DNA of 64,000 nucleotides from Altererythrobacter sp. (GCA_016793865.1 JAEULJ010000001.1:789496-853495), one strand, 5' to 3'. Shown: positions 42,017-52,094, numbered from the stretch's first letter. Numbers and translations are program-made. Notes: generated by a model from the letters alone, not told the origin.

Positions 42017-42024
42017 GTCACCCA

Positions 42025-43617
42025 TTAGCGTTGGCCACGGCGGCTTGCAACATAGCAGGCGGCAATCAAAACTAATGCCCAGATAAAGGTAAGCCAGGGG
42101 CCGAGGCGGGAGAAGGGCGTTGGCGGCAGGGCTGCGGGCACAATCCCGTCGCGCCGCTCCGATGCGCCCCGGGCGATATGGGTCCGGACCACGCCGCGCG
42201 CGTCGATTACGGCGCTGATACCGGTGGTGGTGGGGCGCAGAACGGGCAAGCCTTCCTCGATAGCACGCATCCGCGCCTGCGCGAGGTGCTGTGGCGGGCC
42301 CCAGCGCCCGAACCAGCCATCGTTCGAATTGTTGAAGATGTAGTCGGGGCGATTGCCGCGCTCCACCACCTGGCCCGAGAACACGATTTCGTAGCAGTTC
42401 TGCATCCCCGCCCTGCCCCAAGGGCCGAGATCCAGCGTGCGCGGGCCGGGGCCGGGCAGGAAATCGATGGCGCCCGCCACCAGCCGGGTCATGCCGAGCG
42501 GTTCGAGCAGCGCGCGCATGGGCAGATATTCGCCGTAAGGAACCAGGTGCGCCTTGTCGTAGCGGCCAATCGTGGCGCCGTCCGTGCCCAGCGCCACGAT
42601 CGAGTTGTAGGCCCCGGTTGCTGTCCGCCGGCCATCCTCCACGCCGATCCGCAGGTTGACCGTGCCGGTGAGCACCAGCCCGCCGGGACCGAAGACCTGG
42701 CCGATGCGGGTGCGGGCGAAATCGGGATCGCCGCCTGCGGTGGTGTCGTCATAATAGCGCTGCGGGTAGCCCGGCTCGAGATAGTCGGGGACAGCGCTTT
42801 CCGGCCACAGGATCAGCCGCCGGGGCAGCGCCTCACGCGGCCGCGACAGAGCGGCGAGGCGCTGGAACTGCGTTTCGAACTTGCTCGCATCATTGATTTC
42901 CGTCTGGCGCAGATTCGGCTGCACCAGGGTATAGGGCAGCGTACCCGGTCGGGGCGCGGGTCCAGGCCACAGCATCGCGGCGCCCGGCACCGCGAGAGCG
43001 AGGCCGGCGAGGAGCGGGCGGCGCGCCAGCAGCGCTGCGAGCACCAGCGTGGCAAAGGTCGCGAACAGGCCCGACAGCGCATAAGTGCCCGCCATGGGAA
43101 GCGCCAATGCCGCGCCGGGCCGATCATACGGACCCACCAGCATTAGCGACAGCGGCGCCCAGGCATAGCCGGTGAAGACCCAGCTTCGCAGCCATTCGCC
43201 CAGAATCCACCCGGCGCCGAGGGCGGGCGCGAACGCCGCCAGCGACGCGCGCGGTGCCAGTGCCCTGGCGGCCGCCGCCGCGATGGCGGGAAACACCGCC
43301 AGATAGAGCGCCAGCAGGGGGACCGCCGCCCAGCCGAGCGCCGCGGGCATTTCGGACTGGAAGGTGAAGGCGGTGGCGATCCAGTTGTTCGCCAGCGTGA
43401 AATGCGCGACGCCGAACAGCCAGCCGGTGAGCGCCGCCATACGCCAGCCGGTGCTGCGCCAGACAAGCCAGGCGAAGCCGGCCACACCCGCCAGCGCCAG
43501 CGGCCATAGCCCAAGCGGGGGAAAACCGGTTGCGGCCAGCAGTCCGCAAACGAGGGCGGCCCACCGGGGATGGCGCGCGGGAAGCGAGCGCCAGCGCGGG
43601 GGAGCCGCCTCGATCAT
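42025..43617 (-). CDS. lnt: Apolipoprotein N-acyltransferase
   Basis: A 530-residue inner-membrane enzyme. About six N-terminal helices are followed by the periplasmic nitrilase domain. The catalytic triad is visible: Glu in ILWPESAVPDY, Lys in YDKAHLVPYGEYLP and Cys in GMQNCYEIVFSG. It attaches the third acyl chain to lipoprotein N-terminal cysteines, consistent with the several predicted lipoproteins in this window. The metK gene follows on the same strand after a short gap holding an operator-like palindrome. Confidence 0.95.
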   Translation of the reverse strand: MIEAAPPRWRSLPARHPRWAALVCGLLAATGFPPLGLWPLALAGVAGFAWLVWRSTGWRMAALTGWLFGVAHFTLANNWIATAFTFQSEMPAALGWAAVPLLALYLAVFPAIAAAAARALAPRASLAAFAPALGAGWILGEWLRSWVFTGYAWAPLSLMLVGPYDRPGAALALPMAGTYALSGLFATFATLVLAALLARRPLLAGLALAVPGAAMLWPGPAPRPGTLPYTLVQPNLRQTEINDASKFETQFQRLAALSRPREALPRRLILWPESAVPDYLEPGYPQRYYDDTTAGGDPDFARTRIGQVFGPGGLVLTGTVNLRIGVEDGRRTATGAYNSIVALGTDGATIGRYDKAHLVPYGEYLPMRALLEPLGMTRLVAGAIDFLPGPGPRTLDLGPWGRAGMQNCYEIVFSGQVVERGNRPDYIFNNSNDGWFGRWGPPQHLAQARMRAIEEGLPVLRPTTTGISAVIDARGVVRTHIARGASERRDGIVPAALPPTPFSRLGPWLTFIWALVLIAACYVASRRGQR

Positions 43618-43636
43618 CAGCGGCGTCGGAGCCGGT

Positions 43637-44365
43637 TCAGCCGGCCGCGCTCAGCGTGCCGTCATCGCTGCGCTTGCGGCGGCGGCGGGGCGCGGCCTCG
43701 GCCGGTTCGTCGTCGCGGGCCGGAGCATCGCCGGCATCATTGGCCGAGAACGACGGCGGCAACACGGCGGCATCGAATCCCACTTCGGCCTCGCCGCCCC
43801 GCTTGCTTTCGCGACGGGGGCGCGGGGTGCGCTGCCGAGGGCGTTCCTCGCGCGCATCGCGGGTGAAGGGATTGTCGCCCGGTTCGAAGGATGGCCCTTC
43901 GCTGGCCGCAGCCACGTCCGGCCGGTTGCGGCCGGGCTGGTCCGTATCGCCCTCGTCGAAGCGGTCGTCACGCGGGCGCTCGCGCCGGGGACGCTCGGGC
44001 CGGCTGTCGCGTTCGCGCGGCTCGAAACGGCGGCGGTCGTCGCCGTCGTCCTCGTCGTCGGTGTCGAAATCGTCCTGATCGCGCTCGTCGCGGCGCCCGC
44101 CGCGCTGGTCACCGCGATGCTCGTCCTGGCGGACGCGGTTGTCGGCGATGACGCGGAAATAATGGTCGGCGAACTGCAGGTAGTATTCCGCCTGCACCCG
44201 GTCGCCGTTGTGTTGCGCGTCCTGTGCCAGCTTCTTGTACTTGTCGAGGAGCTGGGGGGCATTGCCCCGGGCGCGGCTGTCGATCCGGTTGCCCTGGCCG
44301 TTGCCGCCCTGATTGCGGTTGCCGCGGCCGCGACGCCGATTGTTGGTGTTGCGATTGTTGTTCAA
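43637..44365 (-). CDS. DUF4167 domain protein (Arg/Asn-rich, putative RNA-binding)
   Basis: About 242 residues. A basic Asn/Arg/Gly-rich N-terminus (NNNRNTNNRRRGRGNRNQGG) leads into the DUF4167 core, LLDKYKKLAQDAQHNGDRVQ and YYLQFADHYFRVIADN. A very long low-complexity Asp/Arg tail follows. The TTG at 44365 is proposed as start because homologues begin at this Asn-rich segment and TGAGGA lies about 12 bases upstream; a GTG at 44395 is the alternative. The basic head and charged tail suggest nucleic-acid binding, but no function is established. The gene precedes lnt by 19 bases. Confidence 0.8.
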   Translation of the reverse strand: MNNNRNTNNRRRGRGNRNQGGNGQGNRIDSRARGNAPQLLDKYKKLAQDAQHNGDRVQAEYYLQFADHYFRVIADNRVRQDEHRGDQRGGRRDERDQDDFDTDDEDDGDDRRRFEPRERDSRPERPRRERPRDDRFDEGDTDQPGRNRPDVAAASEGPSFEPGDNPFTRDAREERPRQRTPRPRRESKRGGEAEVGFDAAVLPPSFSANDAGDAPARDDEPAEAAPRRRRKRSDDGTLSAAG

Positions 44366-44621
44366 AGGAAGTCCGTTCCTCAGTTCAGACGGCACCGGCC
44401 GGGTCTAGTTGCCAATATGCCCCTCGCCCGCAGGTATGCCGCATGGCCCCTTCCGCGCGGGCCGATAACCCGGCGCGGAGCCCCCTTGCCGTTTCCCGCG
44501 CGGCGCAGCAAAGCGCTGGACGGGATATGCAGTTGTCGGAGCCTGACCGTATCGGAAGGCCCAATGCCATTCCGCCGGTCGCACATAGAGGTAATGGCTT
44601 AAGGAGCCTTTGCCAAGCGAT

Positions 44622-45473
44622 TTATCCGCAGGATCGGCGCAGGATCACGGTTCGGTCGCGGCCGGCGAGATCGGGGTGGAGCTCGACCGCGAAGCCTTGC
44701 GCCTCGGCTATGGCGGTGACCGCCGCCGCCTGACGGTATCCGATCTCCAGCACCGCGACGCCGCCCGGCGCGAGCAGGGCGGGGAGCTGCGGGATCAGCG
44801 CGCGGTAATCGTCCAGCCCCTCCGGCCCCGCGAAAAGTGCCTGAGCCGGCTCGAAATCGCGCACCGAGGCATCGAGCTCGGCGTCGTCCTCGACATAGGG
44901 CGGGTTGGCGACGATCAGATCGAACAGGCCGAGATCGGCCGCCCAGCCATCCGCCAGCCAGTCGCGTTGCAGGAAGCGGGTGTGACGGCGCGTCAGGCCG
45001 AGGCGCTGGGCATTGTTTTCCGCCACCGCCAGTGCCGCCGCGGAGGCATCCGTCCCCACCCCCAGCGCGCCGGGCCGCTCCAGCAGGCAGGTCACCAGCA
45101 TCGCGCCCGAGCCGGTGCCTAGGTCGAGGATACGGTTCGGCTGCGGTGCGGCCGCGAGCGCGGCGGCGACCACGCTCTCCGTATCGGAGCGGGGTATCAG
45201 CACGTCCGGCGTGACGCGGAAGCTGCGCCCGTAAAAGTCCTGGTGGCCGAGGATATAGGCGACCGGCTCGCCGCCGGCGCGCCGCTCGACCAGCGCCGCA
45301 AAACCGGCCGGCTCTGGTCCGTCGCCGCGAGCGCAGAGCAGGAAGAGCTCCGTGCGCGTGGTGCCTGCCGCATGAGCCAGCAGCAGCTCGGCATCCATCC
45401 GAGCGGTATCGCTGCCCGTCGCCACAAGCCGCGCGGTCGCCTCGCGCAGCGCGCCGCCCAGCGTGTCAGCCAT
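44622..45473 (-). CDS. prmC: Peptide chain release factor N5-glutamine methyltransferase
   Basis: A 283-residue SAM-dependent methyltransferase that modifies the GGQ glutamine of release factors. It has the N-terminal helical domain ([20 protein letters not shown]), SAM motif [15 protein letters not shown], and the catalytic NPPY in [15 protein letters not shown]. Start ATG 45473 (MADTLGGAL) overlaps the prfA stop by 8 bases, giving the classic prfA-prmC pairing. The 256 bases downstream to the DUF4167 gene hold no gene that I can support. Confidence 0.95.
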   Translation of the reverse strand: MADTLGGALREATARLVATGSDTARMDAELLLAHAAGTTRTELFLLCARGDGPEPAGFAALVERRAGGEPVAYILGHQDFYGRSFRVTPDVLIPRSDTESVVAAALAAAPQPNRILDLGTGSGAMLVTCLLERPGALGVGTDASAAALAVAENNAQRLGLTRRHTRFLQRDWLADGWAADLGLFDLIVANPPYVEDDAELDASVRDFEPAQALFAGPEGLDDYRALIPQLPALLAPGGVAVLEIGYRQAAAVTAIAEAQGFAVELHPDLAGRDRTVILRRSCG

Positions 45474-46545
45474 CCAGCGCCGCGAGCCGCTTGGCTTCAT
45501 CCTCGGCCGTCAGCGCGTCGATCAGTTCGCTCAAGGCAGGCCCGGCGAGGATTTCGGGCAGCTTGTGCAGCGTCAGGCCGATGCGGTGATCGGTCACGCG
45601 GCCCTGGGGGAAATTATAGGTGCGGATGCGTTCGGAACGGTCGCCAGAGCCCACCATCGCCTTCCTCGCCTCCGCCTCGGCACCCTGCGTGGCCTCGCGC
45701 TGCGCCTCGAACAGCCGGGCGCGCAGAACCTGCATCGCCTTGTCCTTGTTCTTGTGCTGGCTGCGCCCGTCCTGGCAGGTGATGACGGTGCCGGTGGGCA
45801 GGTGGGTGATCCGCACCGCGCTGTCGGTGGTGTTGACGTGCTGGCCGCCGGCGCCGGATGCGCGATAGACGTCGATCTTCAGATCCTTGTCCTCGATGCG
45901 GACATCGACCTCGTCGGGCTCGGGCAGCACGGCGACGGTGGCGGCACTGGTGTGGATGCGCCCGCCGCTTTCCGTTTCGGGTACGCGCTGGACCCGGTGG
46001 ACGCCGCTTTCGAACTTGAGCTTGGCGAAGACGCCATTGCCCGCGATATTCGCCACCACTTCCTTGAAACCGCCGATGTCGCTGGCGCTGAGGCTGACCG
46101 GCTCCACCCGCCAGCCCTGTTCGGCGGCGAAGCGCTCGTACATACGGTAGAGATCGGCGGCGAAAAGCGCGGCCTCCTCGCCCCCTGTTCCAGCGCGTAT
46201 TTCGAGCATGGCGGGGCGGGCATCGGCGGCATCGCGCGGCAGCATGGCCACCGCGAGCGCGCGCTCCTTCTCGGGCAGGGCCTCGCGCAGCTTGACCAGT
46301 TCCTCGGCGGCCAGCGCCTGCATCTCGGGATCGGCCGTAAGGGCGGACAGATCGGCGATCTCCGCCCGCATGGCGCGCACCTCGCCCGCCGTCCGGGCGA
46401 TCGGCTCCAGCTCGGCATAATCGCGGCTCGCGGCGACGAAGGCCTCGCCCTCGAGCGTGCCCGAAGCAAGCCGCGCCTCGATCTCGGCGAAGCGGTGAAC
46501 GATCTGGTCGAGGCGGTCGGGGGGGATGGTCAAGAAACTGTCCAC
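45466..46545 (-). CDS. prfA: Peptide chain release factor 1
   Basis: A 359-residue RF1. The class-defining [18 protein letters not shown] (GGQ) segment and the codon-recognition region ending in [12 protein letters not shown]...[16 protein letters not shown] are clear. It terminates translation at UAA and UAG. GTG 46545 is used here; TTG 46533 (giving a family-like [10 protein letters not shown] start and a TTGA overlap with the hisS stop) is at least as plausible. The coding start lies within the unusual low-GC 3' end of hisS. Confidence 0.95.
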   Translation of the reverse strand: MDSFLTIPPDRLDQIVHRFAEIEARLASGTLEGEAFVAASRDYAELEPIARTAGEVRAMRAEIADLSALTADPEMQALAAEELVKLREALPEKERALAVAMLPRDAADARPAMLEIRAGTGGEEAALFAADLYRMYERFAAEQGWRVEPVSLSASDIGGFKEVVANIAGNGVFAKLKFESGVHRVQRVPETESGGRIHTSAATVAVLPEPDEVDVRIEDKDLKIDVYRASGAGGQHVNTTDSAVRITHLPTGTVITCQDGRSQHKNKDKAMQVLRARLFEAQREATQGAEAEARKAMVGSGDRSERIRTYNFPQGRVTDHRIGLTLHKLPEILAGPALSELIDALTAEDEAKRLAALDG

Positions 46546-47912
46546 ACATGAGCGGCAACGCCGCTATGCGTGCGACGAACAGAACAAGCTTCAAACTTGA
46601 ACTCTCCGTTTTGTTGCAGGCGGTTAGACAACGCCTCGAAGTCGGGGTCGTCTAACGTTCGGTTGACCAGATAGAGTTCAAATTTGTCGCCGCGTCTCCC
46701 AAAGCTCCCAACGCTTCGAGCATGGCCGTGGTCACGTGCTTTCTCGAAACGTCGCTGTGGCTTTCCAGAAAAGGTAGTTACGACTGAGATATCCAGCCTC
46801 CGAAGAAGGTTAGCTAGCTGAGCCGTCACGCGCTCATCTTCGCGAGCAGATGGAACTAGCTCCAGAGCAGCAAGGTCGGCTTTGAAAGCGCGGTTTTGCC
46901 GCATATCGACAAAGCGTGACGGCGAAGTGGGATCAAGTAACATCGCCAGCCGCTCGATTCCCGCGGCCCAGCCGACCGCAGAAGTGGGCGGGCCGCCCAG
47001 GCTCTCCATCAGCCCGTCATAGCGGCCGCCGCCGAGAATGGTGCTCTGGCTGCCGAGCGCCGCCGCCGCTGCCGAGCCCTCGTCGGGAACGAACTCGAAG
47101 GCGGTGTGGCGGTAGTAATCGAGGCCGCGGACCAGGCTTTCGGCGCGCGCCCATTTGACTCCGGCCGCATCTAGACCGCTCGTGACGCTCTCGAAGAAGC
47201 GGAGCGCCTCGTCCGAGAGGAACTGGTCGATCCTTGGCGCATCGGCCACGAAGCGCCGGTCGCGCGCATCCTTGCTGTCGAGGATGCGGAGAGGGTTCTT
47301 GTCCAGCCGCTCCTGCGAATCTTCGGACAATTCGCCCCGCACCTCGCGGAAATAGGCCACCAGCGCCGCGCGCCAGGCATCGCGGCTGTCGGCATCGCCA
47401 AGCGTGTTGAGCTGGAGCGTCACGCCCGAAATCCCCAGCTCGCGCAGCAACTGGTCCGCCATCGCCAGCAACTCGACATCGGCCTGCGGCTCGCCCGCGC
47501 CTATGATCTCGGCGTCCAGCTGGTGGAACTGGCGGTAGCGGCCCTTCTGCGGGCGTTCATACCGGAACAGCGGGCCGTGGGTGGCAAGCTTGACCGGAGC
47601 GTGCTGCTGCCAGCCATTTGTGATGTAGGCACGCGCCATGCCGGCGGTGAACTCCGGGCGCAGCGTCAGCGATTCCCCGCCGCGATCCTCGAAGGAATAC
47701 ATCTCCTTCGACACCACGTCGGTGGTCTCGCCGATGGCGCGGCTGAACACCTCGGTCCTCTCGAACACCGGCATTTCCACCCGGCGGAAGCGGTAGAGCT
47801 TGCGGACCCGCTCGAAGGTCTCGACCACGAAGGCGAATGCTTCCGCCTCGGCGCCGAAGATGTCCTGCGTGCCGCGGATGGCCTGGGGGGTCTTGCTGGG
47901 TGTCTTGCTCAT
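46530..47912 (-). CDS. hisS: Histidyl-tRNA synthetase with divergent low-GC C-terminal domain
   Basis: A 460-residue class II synthetase. The catalytic domain is normal: [28 protein letters not shown], motif 2 [20 protein letters not shown], the histidine-specific [15 protein letters not shown] and motif 3 [14 protein letters not shown]. From about residue 331 the anticodon-binding domain is only loosely like the standard one ([39 protein letters not shown]) and ends with a long unusual tail. Bases 46561-46920 are about 54% GC by hand count, against about 70% in the adjoining catalytic part. This suggests that the 3' end was replaced by recombination with foreign DNA. Confidence 0.93.
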   Translation of the reverse strand: MSKTPSKTPQAIRGTQDIFGAEAEAFAFVVETFERVRKLYRFRRVEMPVFERTEVFSRAIGETTDVVSKEMYSFEDRGGESLTLRPEFTAGMARAYITNGWQQHAPVKLATHGPLFRYERPQKGRYRQFHQLDAEIIGAGEPQADVELLAMADQLLRELGISGVTLQLNTLGDADSRDAWRAALVAYFREVRGELSEDSQERLDKNPLRILDSKDARDRRFVADAPRIDQFLSDEALRFFESVTSGLDAAGVKWARAESLVRGLDYYRHTAFEFVPDEGSAAAAALGSQSTILGGGRYDGLMESLGGPPTSAVGWAAGIERLAMLLDPTSPSRFVDMRQNRAFKADLAALELVPSAREDERVTAQLANLLRRLDISVVTTFSGKPQRRFEKARDHGHARSVGSFGRRGDKFELYLVNRTLDDPDFEALSNRLQQNGEFKFEACSVRRTHSGVAAHVWTVS

Positions 47913-48006
47913 GGCGGGCCGCGCTTAACCCGAAGCGGCGGGCGTGCAAAGCGCCGCGCTGCTCTTGCCGCTCGTCACGCGCCTGCCGGGGCGCTAGGAA
48001 TGCGCC

Positions 48007-48687
48007 ATGATGCGCGGGGCCAGCCAGGGCGAGCCGGACGCAGGGATAGGCAACCGGCTCGCGCCGGCCCGCTTCCTGGTGTTTCTCGTGCTGTTGATCG
48101 GCGGCTTCTTCGTGTGGCTCGCTCTGTCGGATGGGGCCGACTGGCGCGATGGGGCGGTCGTGGCGTTCGACGCGGCGGCGGCGGTGTTCCTGATCTCGCT
48201 GATTCCCCTGCTGCGCGACAGCGACGCTGCCGCCATGCGCCTGCACGCCGCGCGCAACGATGCCAACCGGCTGGCGGTCCTCGGGCTGACGACGCTGCTG
48301 ACGATCATCGCGATGGCGGCGATCACCGGGGAGATGAAAGGCGCGCAAGCGGGCGAGCCGATGGCGATTGCGAGGCTGGTGGGCACGCTGCTGCTGATCT
48401 GGCTGTTCGCCAACGGCATCTTCACCCTGCATTACGCGCACGCATTCTACCTGCCGGACGAGAGCAGGGGGGGCGATGCGGGCGGGCTGGACTTTCCCGG
48501 CACCGACACCCCGGATTACTGGGATTTCGCCTATTTCGCCTTCACGCTCGGCATGACCTTCCAGACATCGGACGTCGACGTGCGCTCTCGGACCATCCGC
48601 AAGGTGGCGCTGTTCCACTCTTTCGGCGCATTCGTCTTCAACATCGGAGTGATCGCCTTCACCATCAATGTGCTGGGTGGAGGGTAA
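48007..48687 (+). CDS. DUF1345 family membrane protein
   Basis: A 226-residue integral membrane protein with five or so hydrophobic helices (FLVFLVLLIGGFFVWLAL, VFLISLIPLL, LLIWLFANGIFTLHYAHAFY). The DUF1345 signature DYWDFAYFAFTLGMTFQTSDV is present near the C-terminus, followed by a last helix. Function is unknown. It is divergent from hisS, with about 94 bases between the starts. Confidence 0.9.
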   Translation: MMRGASQGEPDAGIGNRLAPARFLVFLVLLIGGFFVWLALSDGADWRDGAVVAFDAAAAVFLISLIPLLRDSDAAAMRLHAARNDANRLAVLGLTTLLTIIAMAAITGEMKGAQAGEPMAIARLVGTLLLIWLFANGIFTLHYAHAFYLPDESRGGDAGGLDFPGTDTPDYWDFAYFAFTLGMTFQTSDVDVRSRTIRKVALFHSFGAFVFNIGVIAFTINVLGGG

Positions 48688-48729
48688 GGGCGTTGCGGTA
48701 GCGGTCTCACGCCCTTATGGGCGCGCGCC

Positions 48730-49284
48730 ATGCGTATCGACATGATTCCCGTGGGCGACAGCCCACCCGAGAGCCTCAACGTCATCATAGAGGTGCCCGT
48801 CGGCGGCGAGCCGGTGAAATACGAGTTCGACAAGGCGTCGGGCGCATTGTTCGTGGACCGTATCCTCCACACCCCGATGCGCTATCCGGCAAATTACGGC
48901 TTTGTCCCCCACACGCTCAGCCCCGATGGCGATCCGCTGGATGCGCTGGTGATCACGCGCAGCCCCTTCATCGCCGGCTGCGTGGTGCGCGCCCGCCCGA
49001 TCGGCGTGCTCAATCTGGAAGACGAGCATGGCGGCGACGAGAAGCTGATCTGCGTGCCGATCGACACCACCTTCCCCTATTACAGCGATGTGGCGGAAAC
49101 CAAGGATCTGCCCTCGATCATCTTCCAGCAGATCGAGCACTTCTTCACCCATTACAAGGATCTGGAGAAGGACAAATGGGTGCGCGTGGGCACCTGGGGC
49201 AATGCAGCCGACGCGCGCCGAATCGTGCTGGAGTCGATCGACCGCTACAACGCGGCCGGCGGCGAGCAGTCCTCGTCGCTATAA
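48730..49284 (+). CDS. ppa: Inorganic pyrophosphatase
   Basis: A 184-residue family I soluble pyrophosphatase. It contains VKYEFDKASGALFVDRIL, YPANYGFVPHT and the metal-binding DGDPLDALV signature, then VPIDTTFPYYSD. It hydrolyses pyrophosphate in the cytoplasm with Mg, driving biosynthesis. The length is slightly greater than the E. coli protein. Start ATG 48730 is the first in frame; it is probably monocistronic. Confidence 0.97.
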   Translation: MRIDMIPVGDSPPESLNVIIEVPVGGEPVKYEFDKASGALFVDRILHTPMRYPANYGFVPHTLSPDGDPLDALVITRSPFIAGCVVRARPIGVLNLEDEHGGDEKLICVPIDTTFPYYSDVAETKDLPSIIFQQIEHFFTHYKDLEKDKWVRVGTWGNAADARRIVLESIDRYNAAGGEQSSSL

Positions 49285-49362
49285 GGCGGATGGCCTAGCC
49301 CGTCGGCGTGCGTTCCCGTTCACGGGCTTCGGCCGTTCGTGGACCGAGGCCGGGAGCGGGCG

Positions 49363-50709
49363 TCAGGAACTCGCGATCGTCATCCCGTCCACGCGCAGGG
49401 TCGGCACGTCGAGCCCGCGATGGAACTCCAGGTCGTTTGCCGGCGTCAGCGCCCTCAGCATGGCCAGCAAATGGCCAGCGATGGTGATCTCGGCCACCGG
49501 CCCCGCCAGCGCGCCGTTCACGATGCGGAAGCCTGCCGCGCCCCGGCTGTAATCGCCGGTGACGAGATTGACGCCCTGGCCGAATAGGTCGGTGACATAG
49601 AGCCCCTCGGCGATGCCATCCATCAGCCCCTCGGGCGTGACTTCGCCCGGTTCCATATAGACATTGGCGGTGGCGATCCCCGGGGCACCGCCCACCCCGC
49701 GCACAGCATGGCCGGTGAGAGGTGCCTCCAGCTGACGGGCGGCCGCGGTATTGGTCAGCCAGCCGAAGATGCGCCCTTGCTCCACCAGCGCGCGGGGGCG
49801 GGTCGCCAGCCCCTCGCCGTCGATCGCGCGCGAAGCGAGGCCGCGCAACCGCAGGGGATCCTCCATGATGCGGATCGCGGGATCGAGCAGCTGCTCTGCT
49901 TCATGCCCGAGGAGAAAGCTGGCCTTGCGCGCCGCCGCAGCGCCGCTCATCGCGCCAATCAGATGGCTGATGATGCCGCTGCCCACGCGCGGATCGAACA
50001 CCACGGGCAGATTCCGGCCCGCGATGGTGCTTGGGCCGACACGCGCCACCGCGCGCTCTCCGGCCTCGCGGCCGATCTCCCCGGCGGGGGGCAGGTCCGC
50101 GGCGTGGCGGGCGCTGCGCCAGGCGTGATCGGTCTGCATGGTCGATCCCGCGCCCGCGATCACGCTGGCGGAAAGCGCGCGGCCGGTCGCCTCCGTCGCC
50201 TTCGCCACGCCATGCGAAGTCGCCAGCGCGCTTACCGAGCGCGATGCGCCCGCGCTTGCCCCGTTGGAATTGGTCACGCCCGTGATCGCGCGGGCGGCAT
50301 CCTCGCACTCCGCCGCCCATTCGCGCAGTTCGGCGGGGCTGGGTTCCGTTCCATCGGCGAGATCGAGGTCCGGCACCTCGCCGCGGTGAAGCAGATCGGT
50401 GGGCGCGAGGGCGGCATAGGGGTCTTCCGGTGTGCGGCGGGCCATTTCCAGCGCCCGTTCCACCAGCGCGGGAAAGGCGCCGGCAGAGAAGTCGCTGGTC
50501 TGGACTGTCGCCGAGCGGCGGCCGGCAAACAGGCGCAGGCCGATGCCTTCGCTTTCGGACCGCGAGGCATCCTCCAGCGCGCCCAGCCGCACCGATATGC
50601 TGTCGGCGGATTCACCGCGGAAAGCGGCGTCGGCTGCGTCCGCGCCGCGCGCCCGCGCCAGCGCGACGAGATCCTGGCAGCGCGCGAGCGCCTCGGCTTT
50701 GTCGATCAT
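49363..50709 (-). CDS. pmbA: TldD/PmbA (TldE) family metalloprotease subunit
   Basis: A 448-residue PmbA-type protein. The N-terminal domain (ALARCQDLVALARARGADAA) and family blocks GIGLRLFAGRRSATVQTSDFS, PVVFDPRVGSGIISHLIGAMS and ATANVYMEPGEVTPEGLMDG are visible. TldD-TldE complexes degrade unfolded or leader peptides; the PmbA subunit itself lacks the HExxxH zinc site, which lies in TldD (not encoded here). ATG 50709 was chosen because it opens the conserved region; the longer frame is not homologous. The small membrane-protein gene ends 37 bases upstream of this start. Confidence 0.92.
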   Translation of the reverse strand: MIDKAEALARCQDLVALARARGADAADAAFRGESADSISVRLGALEDASRSESEGIGLRLFAGRRSATVQTSDFSAGAFPALVERALEMARRTPEDPYAALAPTDLLHRGEVPDLDLADGTEPSPAELREWAAECEDAARAITGVTNSNGASAGASRSVSALATSHGVAKATEATGRALSASVIAGAGSTMQTDHAWRSARHAADLPPAGEIGREAGERAVARVGPSTIAGRNLPVVFDPRVGSGIISHLIGAMSGAAAARKASFLLGHEAEQLLDPAIRIMEDPLRLRGLASRAIDGEGLATRPRALVEQGRIFGWLTNTAAARQLEAPLTGHAVRGVGGAPGIATANVYMEPGEVTPEGLMDGIAEGLYVTDLFGQGVNLVTGDYSRGAAGFRIVNGALAGPVAEITIAGHLLAMLRALTPANDLEFHRGLDVPTLRVDGMTIASS

Positions 50710-50746
50710 GCGGCGCGATGTAGGGTGGCGCCCGCCCGGGGTAAAG

Positions 50747-51109
50747 CTAGGCCATTGCCTTGAACAACAGGGTGATCGCAAAGGGCAGGCCCAGCGCGAG
50801 CAGCCACAGCATCGCCTGGTCGCGGCGATAGAGGCCTGACAGCGTCCGGTCGTGCGCGGCTTCCTCGGGCAGGTCGCGCCAGCGCTTCTCGAAGCGGCGA
50901 CAGGCGGGGATGATCCCGGCGACCAGGATGATCAGGCACAGCATCGCCAGCGAGCGCATGCCGGTCTGCTTGATGGCGTCGACGGTCAGGAAGATGTTGA
51001 GCCCGGTATAGACGATCAGCGCGATCGCCACATTGTCGCTCATCGACTTTGGCCAGTCTACCGGCTTGCCGGCAGCGGCGTCCTGCGAAACCTCTTCGAG
51101 CGCCTTCAT
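50747..51109 (-). CDS. Small conserved membrane protein of unknown function
   Basis: A 120-residue protein starting at ATG 51109 (MKALEEVSQDAAAGKPVDWP). Three hydrophobic segments: IALIVYTGLNIFLTV, LAMLCLIILVAGIIPA and AMLWLLALGLPFAITLLF. Charged loops lie between them (RRFEKRWRDLPEEAAHDR). No family motif is recognised. It is divergent from lptB and co-directional with pmbA. Confidence 0.7.
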   Translation of the reverse strand: MKALEEVSQDAAAGKPVDWPKSMSDNVAIALIVYTGLNIFLTVDAIKQTGMRSLAMLCLIILVAGIIPACRRFEKRWRDLPEEAAHDRTLSGLYRRDQAMLWLLALGLPFAITLLFKAMA

Positions 51110-51290
51110 CGCCCTGTTCTCCCCATTATCATGCCCCGCGCCTGTCGTTACTCCTCGGGGCGCGGCGCGGCAAGTGCGCCCATCGGCTCGCGCCACAACG
51201 GAACAGGGCCATGCACAAATCCTGCCAATGGGCGTCGATGGACGACCAACGGGCTTTCCCGCTGCGGCAGGGATGCTACATCAGCGCGCC

Positions 51291-52094
51291 ATGTCCGATC
51301 TTTCCTCCACTCTCCACGGTGCCGCCGAGCTGGCCGAACATGCCGCCGTGGATGCAGCGCCGCCTATCCCGCAGGGCGGGCTGCAGGTGATCTCGATCGC
51401 CAAGAGCTACGACAAGCGGCAGGTGCTGTCCGACATCTCGCTCACCGTGGGCAAGGGCGAGGTGCTGGGCCTCCTGGGCCCCAACGGCGCGGGCAAGACC
51501 ACCTGCTTCTATTCGATCATGGGGCTGGTGAAGCCCGATTCCGGCCGCATTCTGATGGACGGGATGGATGTCACCAGGCTGCCCATGTACCGCCGCGCCA
51601 TTCTGGGCCTGGGCTATCTGCCGCAGGAAACCAGCATCTTTCGCGGCATGACGGTGGAACAGAACATCAATTGCGTGCTCGAAATGGTCGAGCCCGACAC
51701 CGATGTGCGCGCCGCGGAGTTGAACCGCCTGCTCGACGAATTCGGCCTTCAGCGCCTTCGCACCAGCCCGGCCATGACGCTATCGGGCGGCGAGCGGCGC
51801 CGTGCCGAGATCGCCCGCGCGCTCGCCGCCAAGCCTTCGATCATGCTGCTCGACGAGCCTTTCGCGGGTATCGACCCGCTTTCCATCAGCGATATCCGCG
51901 ACCTGGTGAAGGATCTGAAGACCCGCGGCATCGGCGTGCTCATCACCGATCACAATGTCCGCGAGACACTGGAGATCGTGGACCGCGCCTGCATCATCTA
52001 CGGCGGTCAGGTGCTGTTCGCCGGCACGCCCGAGGCGCTGGTGGCCGACGAGAACGTGCGCCGGCTCTATCTGGGCGAGGAATTCACGCTGTGA
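51291..52094 (+). CDS. lptB: LPS export ABC transporter ATP-binding protein
   Basis: A 267-residue ABC ATPase. Walker A GPNGAGKTTCFYSI, Q-loop LPQETSIFRGMTVEQNI (the LptB signature), signature LSGGERRRAEIARAL, Walker B MLLDEPFAGIDP and switch H ITDHNVRETL are intact. It powers LptFG-driven lipopolysaccharide (or equivalent lipid) extraction from the inner membrane. An N-terminal extension of about 30 residues precedes the ATPase domain. The gene directly precedes rpoN, a conserved alphaproteobacterial arrangement; lptA/lptC are not in the window. Confidence 0.94.
   Translation: MSDLSSTLHGAAELAEHAAVDAAPPIPQGGLQVISIAKSYDKRQVLSDISLTVGKGEVLGLLGPNGAGKTTCFYSIMGLVKPDSGRILMDGMDVTRLPMYRRAILGLGYLPQETSIFRGMTVEQNINCVLEMVEPDTDVRAAELNRLLDEFGLQRLRTSPAMTLSGGERRRAEIARALAAKPSIMLLDEPFAGIDPLSISDIRDLVKDLKTRGIGVLITDHNVRETLEIVDRACIIYGGQVLFAGTPEALVADENVRRLYLGEEFTL

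Noticed and set aside
41981-42024. Possible SAM riboswitch ahead of metK
   Set aside because: Only 44 bases separate lnt and metK and they hold a simple palindrome, too short for known SAM riboswitch folds.
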